Source: a virus. Taken from it: a stretch of DNA of 48,356 nucleotides. The stretch spans positions 1 to 48,356 of the IMG/VR virus record IMGVR_UViG_3300035691_000009; one strand, written 5' to 3'. The translations under genes were made by a program, and so were the position numbers. Under the pieces are notes generated by a model. It saw nothing but the letters and a program-made list of their open reading frames with translations, was not told the DNA's origin and searched no databases. Below, piece by piece: positions 1-5,802 of this stretch. Each line of letters opens with the position of its first letter. The first letter of the stretch is position 1.

Positions 1-220
1 ACTAAACACGGGGAATCTTGCTGCGATTGAGTACTACTATGGGGACGCTGTTGAGCTTATCTCCTCCTGCTTACGTGGGATGTTTATATCTGCTCCTGGG
101 TACGACTTACTATGCTCAGATTATAGTGCTATCGAAGCTGTCGTTTTGGCAGCTATTGCAGGTGAAGAATGGCGTCTTGAGGTATTTAGGACTCACGGGA
201 AAATATATGAAATGTCAGGG
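1..220. repeat. Terminal redundancy of the contig (left copy)
   Basis: These 220 bases recur at 48137-48356. The only difference seen is T at 127 against C at 48263, which falls in the third position of a serine codon (AGT/AGC) of the polymerase DYSAIE motif and is silent. An end overlap like this indicates a circular assembly or a terminally redundant, permuted phage genome. Confidence 0.93.
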
Positions 221-937
221 GCTAAGATATCGAGAATCCCCTTTGATGATGTTCTATCATATAAAGAAGAAACCGGAAAGCATCACCCATGCCGTAAGTT
301 AGGTAAGGTTGCCGAATTAGCTTCGGGTTATGGAGGATGGATTAATGGATGGAAAGCTTTTGGTGCAGATAGTTTTTTAACTGAAAAAGAAATTAAAGAG
401 GCCGTACTAGCTTGGCGTGACCAATCTCCCGCGATAGTTAGACTTTGGGAAGGTTTAGAAAAAGCCGCTAAAGATGCCGTACAAATGCCAGGTGTGGAAT
501 TTAGCTATCGAGGTATTAAATACTTATGTAAGCAAAATATATTGTACTGTATTTTACTTTCAGGTCGATTAATCACATACCACAAGCCTCTATTATCCAT
601 AGGTGACCGAGGGTTATCCCTAAGTTATGAAGGGTGGAACACTAACCCTAAGAATGGCCGGATTGGTTGGACTCGAATGAACACATACGGCGGGAAACTT
701 ACTGAAAATGTTATTCAGGCTACTGCAAGAGATATTCTAACGCACGCCATAGTTAAGCTTGAATATCTAGGTTATCCCGTGGTTTTGCACGTACATGACG
801 AAATTGTATGTGAAGTACCGGAATGGTGTGGAGATATCAAGATTATGGAAGAGGCTATGTCCCGCATGCCCAAATGGGCGGAAGGATGGCCTGTGGTTGC
901 TAAAGGGGGATGGAGGGCAAAAAGATATGCGAAATAG
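2..937 (+). CDS. polA: DNA polymerase family A, C-terminal part (continues from window end)
   Basis: This is the polymerase half of a family A (Pol I-like) replicative DNA polymerase. The frame is open across the left edge and joins the CDS starting at 46857, giving a 738-aa protein when the ends are closed. Motif A is SDYSAIE (catalytic Asp at nt 119-121, residue 467). Motif B (O helix) is the KLGKVAELASGYGG stretch near nt 295-336. Motif C is HVHDE at nt 788-802, with its Asp near residue 693. All catalytic residues are visible. It lies downstream of an ssDNA-binding-like protein and a nuclease, consistent with phage genome replication. The stop at 935-937 overlaps the next small gene. Confidence 0.95.
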   Translation, partial: LNTGNLAAIEYYYGDAVELISSCLRGMFISAPGYDLLCSDYSAIEAVVLAAIAGEEWRLEVFRTHGKIYEMSGAKISRIPFDDVLSYKEETGKHHPCRKLGKVAELASGYGGWINGWKAFGADSFLTEKEIKEAVLAWRDQSPAIVRLWEGLEKAAKDAVQMPGVEFSYRGIKYLCKQNILYCILLSGRLITYHKPLLSIGDRGLSLSYEGWNTNPKNGRIGWTRMNTYGGKLTENVIQATARDILTHAIVKLEYLGYPVVLHVHDEIVCEVPEWCGDIKIMEEAMSRMPKWAEGWPVVAKGGWRAKRYAK

Positions 938-1106
938 TTTTCCTGGAGTTTGTTATAGATGCAACAAACCCGTTAAAGCAAGAGAGGGTCACTTTCAGAT
1001 AATACCACGCCATCAGCGTCTAAATGGTGTTAAATGGAAGCTACAGCATGCAACTTGTGCTATTTATTACCGAAATTTAAAGCATGAAAATACTAAAAGT
1101 AGTTGA
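927..1106 (+). CDS. Small zinc-finger-like protein
   Basis: This 59-aa protein starts with an ATG that overlaps the polymerase stop. The site GGAGG lies about 10 bases upstream, which decides this start over longer in-frame options. A CYRC pair near residue 9, a later His and a Cys near residue 47 suggest a small metal-binding fold. The function is unknown. It is translationally coupled to the polymerase. Confidence 0.7.
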   Translation: MRNSFPGVCYRCNKPVKAREGHFQIIPRHQRLNGVKWKLQHATCAIYYRNLKHENTKSS

Positions 1107-1131
1107 CGACCTACATTTAAGGAGTTATAGT
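1103..1131 (+). promoter_or_regulatory. Sigma-70-like promoter TTGACG-N17-TATAGT
   Basis: The -35 box TTGACG (1103-1108) and -10 box TATAGT (1126-1131) are separated by exactly 17 bases. It precedes the run of small genes beginning at 1162. The flanks GTAG and CTAC around the -35 box resemble the inverted repeat at the leftward promoter near 36370. Confidence 0.7.
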
Positions 1132-1161
1132 TTCTTTGTAGTTAGAGGGAGGTAAAAATAA

Positions 1162-1299
1162 ATGATATTCGGCATTTTTGATCCAGGTGTTTTTTATGCG
1201 AATGTGTTTGGAATAATTTGCATACTGGGAATATTTTTTATGCTAGTAGCTTTAGTTGGTGCTATAAAATTACTAATTGATGATTTTATGTACTATTAA
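1162..1299 (+). CDS. Small single-pass membrane protein
   Basis: This 45-aa protein is preceded by GGGAGG at the right distance. Residues 13-38 form one hydrophobic segment (start NVFGIICILGIFF), followed by a short acidic/aromatic tail. It is the first gene behind the 1103 promoter. The family is not recognised. Small membrane proteins in phage early regions often act on host envelope functions, but nothing here shows which. Confidence 0.6.
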   Translation: MIFGIFDPGVFYANVFGIICILGIFFMLVALVGAIKLLIDDFMYY

Positions 1300-1319
1300 T
1301 AACTTACGGAGATATGGAC

Positions 1320-1457
1320 ATGGAATGGTTTATTCAGACGTTGTTAATACTAGGTTTAATTTTTGTTTCAGCATATTCATTAAAGATTAGCGAGGAAGCT
1401 ATAAAAACGATGGATATGCAAAACAAACAAATTCAAATGATGTTTGTTAAAAGTTAA
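1320..1457 (+). CDS. Small membrane-anchored protein
   Basis: This is a 45-aa protein. GGAG at 1308-1311 is 8 bases from this ATG and only 2 from the ATG at 1314, so the second start is preferred. Residues 3-20 are a hydrophobic anchor. The rest is a polar helix rich in Met, Gln and Lys. The function is unknown. Confidence 0.55.
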   Translation: MEWFIQTLLILGLIFVSAYSLKISEEAIKTMDMQNKQIQMMFVKS

Positions 1458-1467
1458 GGAGACGTAA

Positions 1468-1644
1468 ATGATATTTTTATTATACATATTTTTCAATGTT
1501 TATGGAGAGCCAATACCCAAAGTATTGGCCTCCTACGAGACCAGAGTTCTTTGCGAAAATCAAAGAGCTATCTTGAATGAATATAAACAAACAAAAAACT
1601 TTTTGTGCATAAAGGATCCTAGGGATGAGAAATTACATGGTTAG
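1468..1644 (+). CDS. Small protein with N-terminal hydrophobic segment
   Basis: This 58-aa protein is preceded by GGAGACG, the same Shine-Dalgarno context used at 3331, 3531 and 46573. Residues 2-11 are hydrophobic, too short for a confident membrane span but possibly a signal-like start. Two cysteines follow (near 29 and 47), with spacing that would suit a disulphide in an exported domain. The family is not recognised. Confidence 0.55.
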   Translation: MIFLLYIFFNVYGEPIPKVLASYETRVLCENQRAILNEYKQTKNFLCIKDPRDEKLHG

Positions 1645-1789
1645 GTTGGTTGCTACAATGGTATGTATCGGTGTCTATTCAATACCTATTTTTGTTACTT
1701 TTAAATTTGGATTTACTACAGGATGGCTCACTCAATACCTTATTTTGTTAACGATGTATGTATTGGGGAAGCACGCAAATGACGAATAA
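1625..1789 (+). CDS. Small membrane protein, probably two spans
   Basis: This 54-aa protein overlaps the previous gene by 20 bases. Hydrophobic segments lie at about residues 7-26 and 34-48, with a charged end KHANDE. An in-frame ATG at 1637 is a possible alternative start. The function is unknown. Confidence 0.55.
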   Translation: MRNYMVRLVATMVCIGVYSIPIFVTFKFGFTTGWLTQYLILLTMYVLGKHANDE

Positions 1790-1919
1790 AGCCATTTATT
1801 TTTTATTAGTTTTTGTCATGGGTGGAATGTTCACACTTGTCTATGACCAAGTGAAATTAGAGAAACGTATTAAACATGTGGAATCTGTAACATTTGGAGG
1901 TGAAAGATGTCCAAAGTAA
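1779..1919 (+). CDS. Small single-pass membrane protein
   Basis: This 46-aa protein overlaps the previous stop by 11 bases. Residues 5-22 are hydrophobic, followed by a charged, helix-prone tail beginning DQVKLEKRIKHVE. Spanin-like proteins can look similar, but the length and position in an early region do not support that. Confidence 0.5.
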   Translation: MTNKAIYFLLVFVMGGMFTLVYDQVKLEKRIKHVESVTFGGERCPK

Positions 1920-2077
1920 TTTATGTAAACGCAAGTCAAAAAGATTATGATCCTGAAAAAGCAGACGGTAGCCGAGAGAGACCTTTTGATGGGCTAGATG
2001 GCGCTTATGCAAAAATTAGACGCGAAGCGCTAGACGAAGTATTAGGCCGAGACGTATCTAAGCATTGGGATGATTAA
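1907..2077 (+). CDS. Small soluble hypothetical protein
   Basis: This 56-aa, highly charged protein is preceded by GGAGGTGAAAG, a near-consensus ribosome site. The start overlaps the preceding gene by 13 bases. It has no membrane segment and no recognised family. Confidence 0.6.
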   Translation: MSKVIYVNASQKDYDPEKADGSRERPFDGLDGAYAKIRREALDEVLGRDVSKHWDD

Positions 2078-2078
2078 T

Positions 2079-2330
2079 ATGCCAAGAGTAACTAAAGAGC
2101 AATTTATAGAATTTTTAAATAATTATCCTAATCCCGTTGAACACGTATGTCATACGATTTGTGAACCTGTATTACATGCGTATCACGACTGGTCTTTAGC
2201 AGATGGAACTTTTGAAGAATGTACCGTAGACCATCATCTTCAATGTCGGATAGCTACTTATTATCACGATTGGATTCATGATGAGCATGTACATGAAATA
2301 GAGGATAAAGTATGGAAACCCCAAGAATAA
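2079..2330 (+). CDS. Histidine-rich hypothetical protein
   Basis: This 83-aa protein contains a striking number of His residues (HVCHT, DHHLQC, YYHDWIHDEHVHE) and several Cys, so metal binding is plausible. The ATG at 2079 sits one base after the previous stop. An in-frame ATG at 2070 is an alternative. No family is recognised. Confidence 0.65.
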   Translation: MPRVTKEQFIEFLNNYPNPVEHVCHTICEPVLHAYHDWSLADGTFEECTVDHHLQCRIATYYHDWIHDEHVHEIEDKVWKPQE

Positions 2331-2581
2331 CAATTTCTTTTGACTGTACCAAGCACATCCATACGGATCAAATGGTAGAAATATATAAGTGCATATCTAG
2401 CAGTAAATTATTTGTTGAATTTTTTCATAGTCAATTTGAGAACGTACATGTAGACGGAGATATGAAAGAATTCTTCGATGCGATAGACCCTACGGGAGTA
2501 CTTTATAAAAACTATGAAGAAAGAATGATACTTGAAGAATCAATTAATGGAGCTTCCAATGATGGAAATATCAATAGTTAA
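2312..2581 (+). CDS. Hypothetical acidic protein
   Basis: This 89-aa soluble protein starts inside the preceding gene (19-base overlap) behind GAGG. It is acidic with two Cys and no recognised motif. Confidence 0.65.
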   Translation: METPRITISFDCTKHIHTDQMVEIYKCISSSKLFVEFFHSQFENVHVDGDMKEFFDAIDPTGVLYKNYEERMILEESINGASNDGNINS

Positions 2582-2729
2582 AAAAGTGGTAATTGGGGTA
2601 TGCCTAGGTTTACTTGCCCTAACAGTAATGTGTTTTTCGATAGGTTTTTCTATGGTACTAATTCACACTTTTAATATTTTAGGTGGGATATTGATTGATA
2701 AAATCGACTTATTTTTTGGAGTTAACTAA
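2559..2729 (+). CDS. Small membrane protein
   Basis: This protein is about 56 aa. GGAG at 2549-2552 is best placed for the ATG at 2559 (2562 is also possible). A hydrophobic stretch covers residues 8-45 and probably spans the membrane once or twice. It overlaps both neighbours. The function is unknown. Confidence 0.6.
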   Translation: MMEISIVKKVVIGVCLGLLALTVMCFSIGFSMVLIHTFNILGGILIDKIDLFFGVN

Positions 2730-3157
2730 TGTTCCCGATAAAACTTAGAATGTGGGTTCCAAAAGGCGACTCGGATGGCGTTATGGTATATCGAAACATT
2801 TATGATAAAAACTGGTATCTTCATCCAAGAGAAGCCATTTTGTATAGAGAAATACGACAATCTGACCATGTGTTCCCTTTGATGCAAGAGACAGGATATT
2901 TTGATTCAGAGGGTGTCAGTTTATACCAAGATGATATCGTTAGATTTTTTGAACCAGGGAACATGTGGGAAGGAGAATCTAATTCAGAAGGAATTTTCAC
3001 AGTTGTATGGGATCTAGAGCATTTACAATGGTACGCGGATTTTATGGGCCACGATAGGATAGCACTGTGTGAAATCGATCCCATGTATTTAACCGTGATT
3101 TCTAGTATCTACGAAAAACCTGAGCTTTTGGAGATTGAATATGCCAATAACATTTAA
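2729..3157 (+). CDS. YopX-like protein
   Basis: This 142-aa protein has the layout of the YopX family. An N-terminal beta-rich part is followed by the signature LMQETGYFDSEG then LYQDDIVRFF (compare the family pattern of 'tGl.D..G..iyegDiv'), and a C-terminal beta segment. YopX proteins are common in phage early regions and have no established biochemical role. The start overlaps the previous stop by one base. Confidence 0.8.
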   Translation: MFPIKLRMWVPKGDSDGVMVYRNIYDKNWYLHPREAILYREIRQSDHVFPLMQETGYFDSEGVSLYQDDIVRFFEPGNMWEGESNSEGIFTVVWDLEHLQWYADFMGHDRIALCEIDPMYLTVISSIYEKPELLEIEYANNI

Positions 3158-3341
3158 AGTCGAAGAGGTAGGCGTTTTGACGATGGCACAAATAATTGAA
3201 ATAAAAATATTTATTGAAGAAAGATGTAAAAGCGTTGTGACCACTCTTGTTGACCTTACTCCACAAGAACCTATTGAAACTATGGTGATGCATCCCTCTG
3301 TAAATGTAGAAATACCAAAACCAAAGAAAAGGAGACGATAA
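3141..3341 (+). CDS. Small hypothetical protein, first of a tandem pair
   Basis: This 66-aa protein begins MPITFKVEEV and ends KKRRR. The start is set by GGAG at 3128-3131 and overlaps the YopX-like gene. The next gene begins MPITFTV and ends EKRRR, and both share predicted beta-alpha order, so the two look like diverged tandem duplicates. The last codons (AAAAGGAGACGATAATG) are also the ribosome site and start of the following gene. The function is unknown. Confidence 0.65.
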   Translation: MPITFKVEEVGVLTMAQIIEIKIFIEERCKSVVTTLVDLTPQEPIETMVMHPSVNVEIPKPKKRRR

Positions 3342-3343
3342 TG
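3325..3343 (+). repeat. 19-bp repeat carrying SD, C-terminal KRRR codons and start (copy 1)
   Basis: The same 19 bases recur at 3522-3540. They encode the end of one protein, contain AAGGAG as ribosome site, and end in the TAATG overlap with the next start. They mark the boundaries of a gene duplication unit of about 197 bases. Confidence 0.85.
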
Positions 3344-3538
3344 CCAATAACATTTACTGTAAGTAATCCTGAGAATCTTAAGTTTTCAGACGTGGAAAAA
3401 GTACAAGAGTTCATATCAAAAACTTTTAATACTACGGTTCTTACTACAATACGAGGAGAAAGCATCAACAGTAATTCCCCTGCTATTCTGCCTAAAAAGC
3501 AACCTCACTATAAAGCATTAGAGAAAAGGAGACGATAA
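3341..3538 (+). CDS. Small hypothetical protein, second of a tandem pair
   Basis: This 65-aa paralogue of the preceding gene overlaps it by one base (TAATG). It shares the MPITF start, a central segment of the type VEKVQEFISKTFNTTVLTT (compare IIEIKIFIEERCKSVVTT), and the KRRR end. The function is unknown. Confidence 0.65.
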   Translation: MPITFTVSNPENLKFSDVEKVQEFISKTFNTTVLTTIRGESINSNSPAILPKKQPHYKALEKRRR

Positions 3539-3540
3539 TG
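3522..3540 (+). repeat. 19-bp repeat carrying SD, C-terminal KRRR codons and start (copy 2)
   Basis: This is the second copy of the repeat at 3325-3343, here joining the second paralogue to the 138-aa gene at 3538. Confidence 0.85.
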
Positions 3541-3954
3541 AGACACGGAAGCGATTTAACAGATGAAACAAAGAAATTCGCAGATCTACTTGAACAAGCT
3601 GGAGATCATGCGAGAGCCGAAATTCAAGAAGATTTAAAGAAAATATCAGAAAATATTTACGATAGAATGTTTGAAACTTTTGATACGTGGTTTTCCTCAA
3701 ATATTAGAGAAAACTTTCTTTTATCAGTGGCCTATGAAGTTAATACAATAATGACTCAGTTCTTAAGCGGAAACCTTGACCAAATAAAAAAGTGTTACCT
3801 AACTAGCGACTATACTTTTGATAATTTACACAACATTAGATTAGCCATTTGGAAAGCGGCAGCGCCTGATATAGAAAAGTGCATAATTAAAGAACAAGAG
3901 GGTATTATCGAAAGATTACGAAGAGAAATTGAAATTTTAAGGAACCGATACTAA
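3538..3954 (+). CDS. Hypothetical helical protein
   Basis: This 138-aa protein is predicted to be almost all helical. It has a charged N-terminal helix and a C-terminal coiled-coil-like stretch (EQEGIIERLRREIEILRNRY). No family is recognised. It overlaps its upstream and downstream neighbours by one base each, so it is translationally coupled. Confidence 0.75.
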   Translation: MRHGSDLTDETKKFADLLEQAGDHARAEIQEDLKKISENIYDRMFETFDTWFSSNIRENFLLSVAYEVNTIMTQFLSGNLDQIKKCYLTSDYTFDNLHNIRLAIWKAAAPDIEKCIIKEQEGIIERLRREIEILRNRY

Positions 3955-4187
3955 TGAAAATACTTGAAATAGAAGATTACTGTAGGGATATCTATTGCAT
4001 CCCTTTGGATAAGATTACTTATGTCGAAAAGCATAACCAATATTCACAATACTCTAGCCACGATAGGGATTATGAGATTCGTATTGGAATAGTTAATTAC
4101 GAAAGACCTGTAATTAAAAAATTTGATACGGCAGATCTTCTTGACATATATTTTGGTGATTTAATACGGTTTCTTAAGGATAATTAA
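3954..4187 (+). CDS. Hypothetical protein
   Basis: This 77-aa soluble protein has beta-strand-like segments around a Tyr/Gln/Ser-rich middle. No motif is recognised. It starts on the stop of the previous gene (TAATG). Confidence 0.7.
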   Translation: MKILEIEDYCRDIYCIPLDKITYVEKHNQYSQYSSHDRDYEIRIGIVNYERPVIKKFDTADLLDIYFGDLIRFLKDN

Positions 4188-4189
4188 AT

Positions 4190-4369
4190 ATGCGAATAGC
4201 CTATTACTACAATCCTGAAGGTAAAGTTGAGTCAATTTGTTTATCAGCCGAAAATCAAGCAGAGGATTTTCAAATTAAAGGAGTACTTAGAGATTTAAAC
4301 AGCGAATCGATAAAAGTGGATTTTGTTAATCATACCGGACATTGGACGTGTGTTTTAGAACTCAAGTAA
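4190..4369 (+). CDS. Small hypothetical protein, last gene of the rightward block
   Basis: This 59-aa protein begins MRIAYYYNPEG and ends with a beta strand WTCVLELK. AAGGA lies about 12 bases upstream. The stop runs into the A-rich side of the hairpin at 4378-4395. No family is recognised. Confidence 0.65.
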   Translation: MRIAYYYNPEGKVESICLSAENQAEDFQIKGVLRDLNSESIKVDFVNHTGHWTCVLELK

Positions 4370-4395
4370 AAAAAAAGAGCCCGCGACAACGGGCT
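4370..4395 (-). terminator. Rho-independent terminator of the leftward late block
   Basis: An AGCCCG/CGGGCT stem (4378-4383 with 4390-4395) with a 6-base loop is followed, on the minus strand, by a run of T (A-run at 4367-4376 on the plus strand). It sits between convergent blocks. It suits the leftward transcript best, because the plus-strand side lacks a T tract. Confidence 0.8.
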
Positions 4396-4607
4396 TAATC
4401 ATCTAAGGATAGAACTTTTGCAACTTTAAGACCCTTCTTTATATTCACATTCTCTATATCTTTGGCCTGCATGTCAACTATTTGCATTTTGGCGCCATTC
4501 TTAAAATCTGTCTGAAAAGGCAGTGTGCGCCAAAATCCTAAAAACCATCTTTTACATTGAACGCCGTAACTACCGTTCGCATACTGTATTATTCTGTATC
4601 GATTCAT
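4395..4607 (-). CDS. Small hypothetical protein
   Basis: This 70-aa basic protein has an N-terminal beta/aromatic motif (YRIIQYANGSYGVQ, then KRWFLGFW), a pattern seen in many short phage proteins of unknown role. Its start lies inside the preceding ribbon-helix-helix gene, and its stop overlaps the terminator stem. It is the last gene of the leftward block. Confidence 0.65.
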   Translation of the reverse strand: MNRYRIIQYANGSYGVQCKRWFLGFWRTLPFQTDFKNGAKMQIVDMQAKDIENVNIKKGLKVAKVLSLDD

Positions 4608-4728
4608 TTTTTAAGTACTCTTGTATATACTCAACTAATACGGCAGTCATTGTAGTACCTTTTCGGATCACCGCTACTTTAAATTCCCGATGTAAATCCT
4701 CATCGATTAGAATATTCAAATTTAACAT
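4570..4728 (-). CDS. Ribbon-helix-helix DNA-binding protein
   Basis: This 52-aa protein follows the ribbon-helix-helix plan of Arc/CopG/ParD. An N-terminal strand MLNLNILID is followed by helix 1 EDLHREFKVAVIRKG, a turn (TT), and helix 2 MTAVLVEYIQEYLKN. On the minus strand AGGAGAT precedes the start. A promoter (4757-4785) and a short palindrome (4791-4802) lie just upstream, so autoregulation is likely. It overlaps the downstream gene by 38 bases. It may control the late or convergent early transcripts, but the target is inferred only from position. Confidence 0.75.
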   Translation of the reverse strand: MLNLNILIDEDLHREFKVAVIRKGTTMTAVLVEYIQEYLKNESIQNNTVCER

Positions 4729-4756
4729 GAAGCGGACGATCTCCTATTTTATTGTA

Positions 4757-4785
4757 CGTATAGTCGTCCGGCTTCCCTCCGTCAA
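4757..4785 (-). promoter_or_regulatory. Promoter TTGACG-N17-TATACG for the ribbon-helix-helix gene
   Basis: On the minus strand, TTGACG (4785-4780) and TATACG (4762-4757) are 17 bases apart, ending 28 bases before the start codon. The upstream AATGA-GA-TCATT inverted repeat (4791-4802) is a candidate operator. The -35 hexamer is the same as at 1103, 36370 and 45535. Confidence 0.6.
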
Positions 4786-4902
4786 CTAATAATGAGATCA
4801 TTATATCATTATTTAATCAGGAGTAAAGTCTTCGAGACGACTCTTCTCAATCGTGCGTGGTAAATCCTCTAAGCGCCAATTAAACGCATAGGGATTTCTT
4901 AT

Positions 4903-5082
4903 TCACTCAGACTCAGAATTATCAATACTGTTTCTGTGCATTGATTTTACAGTTCCTGATAAATCAACAACTGCTTTCTGCACATCATTTAATGCAGCAT
5001 TCTGATAGTAAGCGTTACCGCCTAAAATACTTACAATGGCGCTAAGTACTGCTATGAGTATATTCTTAACTGTTTGGTTCAT
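4903..5082 (-). CDS. Small lysis-region membrane protein
   Basis: This 59-aa protein has one N-terminal hydrophobic segment (about residues 6-21) followed by a polar helix (LNDVQKAVVDLSGTVKS). It overlaps the holin-like gene by 17 bases and is the last of the lysis cassette. The arrangement suits an accessory holin or a short inner-membrane spanin-like protein. Neither is proven. The reading frame stays open for about 29 codons beyond its TGA. Confidence 0.6.
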   Translation of the reverse strand: MNQTVKNILIAVLSAIVSILGGNAYYQNAALNDVQKAVVDLSGTVKSMHRNSIDNSESE

Positions 5083-5323
5083 CTTTTTTCTCCGCTGTTG
5101 GGGGTTGTTTAGTCAAATGTAGATTTATGCCAAAGCCCACGGCCATTGCCGTTGCTCCGCTTGCAAATTCGACTGCCGACCATCCGTGGCCGAGAAAGGC
5201 ATTATAGAACGCAAGTAAATAATAAATATTGAAACTCAAGGCGCAAATAATCCGCCCATTATCAAAGCTCTCATTATCATGTCCTGTTAAGCTGTCTTTA
5301 ATTATCCTAAATAATATATTCAC
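5066..5323 (-). CDS. Putative holin
   Basis: This is an 85-aa protein starting at GTG (5323). A perfect GGAGG lies 8 bases upstream and the start overlaps the endolysin stop as GTGA, which favours this over the ATG at 5344. Two hydrophobic segments (about residues 24-45 and 49-69) are followed by a charged tail KKDEPNS, as in two-span holins. Position directly after the endolysin supports release of the signal-less lysin. The identity as holin rests on topology and context. Confidence 0.65.
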   Translation of the reverse strand: MNILFRIIKDSLTGHDNESFDNGRIICALSFNIYYLLAFYNAFLGHGWSAVEFASGATAMAVGFGINLHLTKQPPTAEKKDEPNS

Positions 5324-5802
5324 AGCATCGCCCTCCGAATCCATCCTTCAAAATATTTCTTTTGGCTTTTGTCTATAGTAACACGATGTATATAAAAATT
5401 CACCATCCCGACACGTATTGCATCACCTAGAGCTACTTGTGGTAGTTTGTTGATCGCCTCAATGGTTTGTGTGCCTACAACACCATCGACTTCGATGCTT
5501 CCTCCACATCTTTTGATTGCTATTTGAACGATTGTACCAAAAGTTTGAGGAGAACAATTCACTGTCATTAAAAGTAGTTGTGTGGCCATAAGGTCATCTT
5601 TAATTTTATCAAGATGAAATTTTAACCAAAAATCATGGTAATAAATGGCTTCTGCTTGTTCCATTTTTAAATTGAAAATATCGAGATGTGGGTAAGACCG
5701 TTTACTTATACCAAATTTGGTCTCACCCCCGAAGTCATTGGGGTCAAAAGTGTAACCCCCCTCTTCTGCCATTAAGACGCCAAAAGAATCTTTAAAGGTC
5801 AT
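5320..5802 (-). CDS. Endolysin, glycosyl hydrolase family 108 type
   Basis: This 160-aa muramidase-type endolysin cleaves peptidoglycan glycan chains during host lysis. The GH108 signature is visible: AEEGGY with the likely catalytic Glu at residue 14, then DPNDFGGETKFGI at residues 20-32. The C-terminal half has the peptidoglycan-binding pattern VDGVVGTQTIEAIN. There is no signal peptide, so it needs the neighbouring holin. The ATG at 5802 overlaps the previous stop by one base. A TTG at 5820 is a less likely start. Confidence 0.9.
   Translation of the reverse strand: MTFKDSFGVLMAEEGGYTFDPNDFGGETKFGISKRSYPHLDIFNLKMEQAEAIYYHDFWLKFHLDKIKDDLMATQLLLMTVNCSPQTFGTIVQIAIKRCGGSIEVDGVVGTQTIEAINKLPQVALGDAIRVGMVNFYIHRVTIDKSQKKYFEGWIRRAML

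Noticed and set aside
795-926. Longer start for the zinc-finger gene after polymerase
   Set aside because: That part overlaps conserved polymerase motif C codons and has no ribosome site. The ATG at 927 behind GGAGG is better.
4523-4789. Open frame of 88 aa on the plus strand
   Set aside because: It lies opposite the ribbon-helix-helix gene and the 70-aa gene, has no ribosome site and crosses the terminator-facing block.
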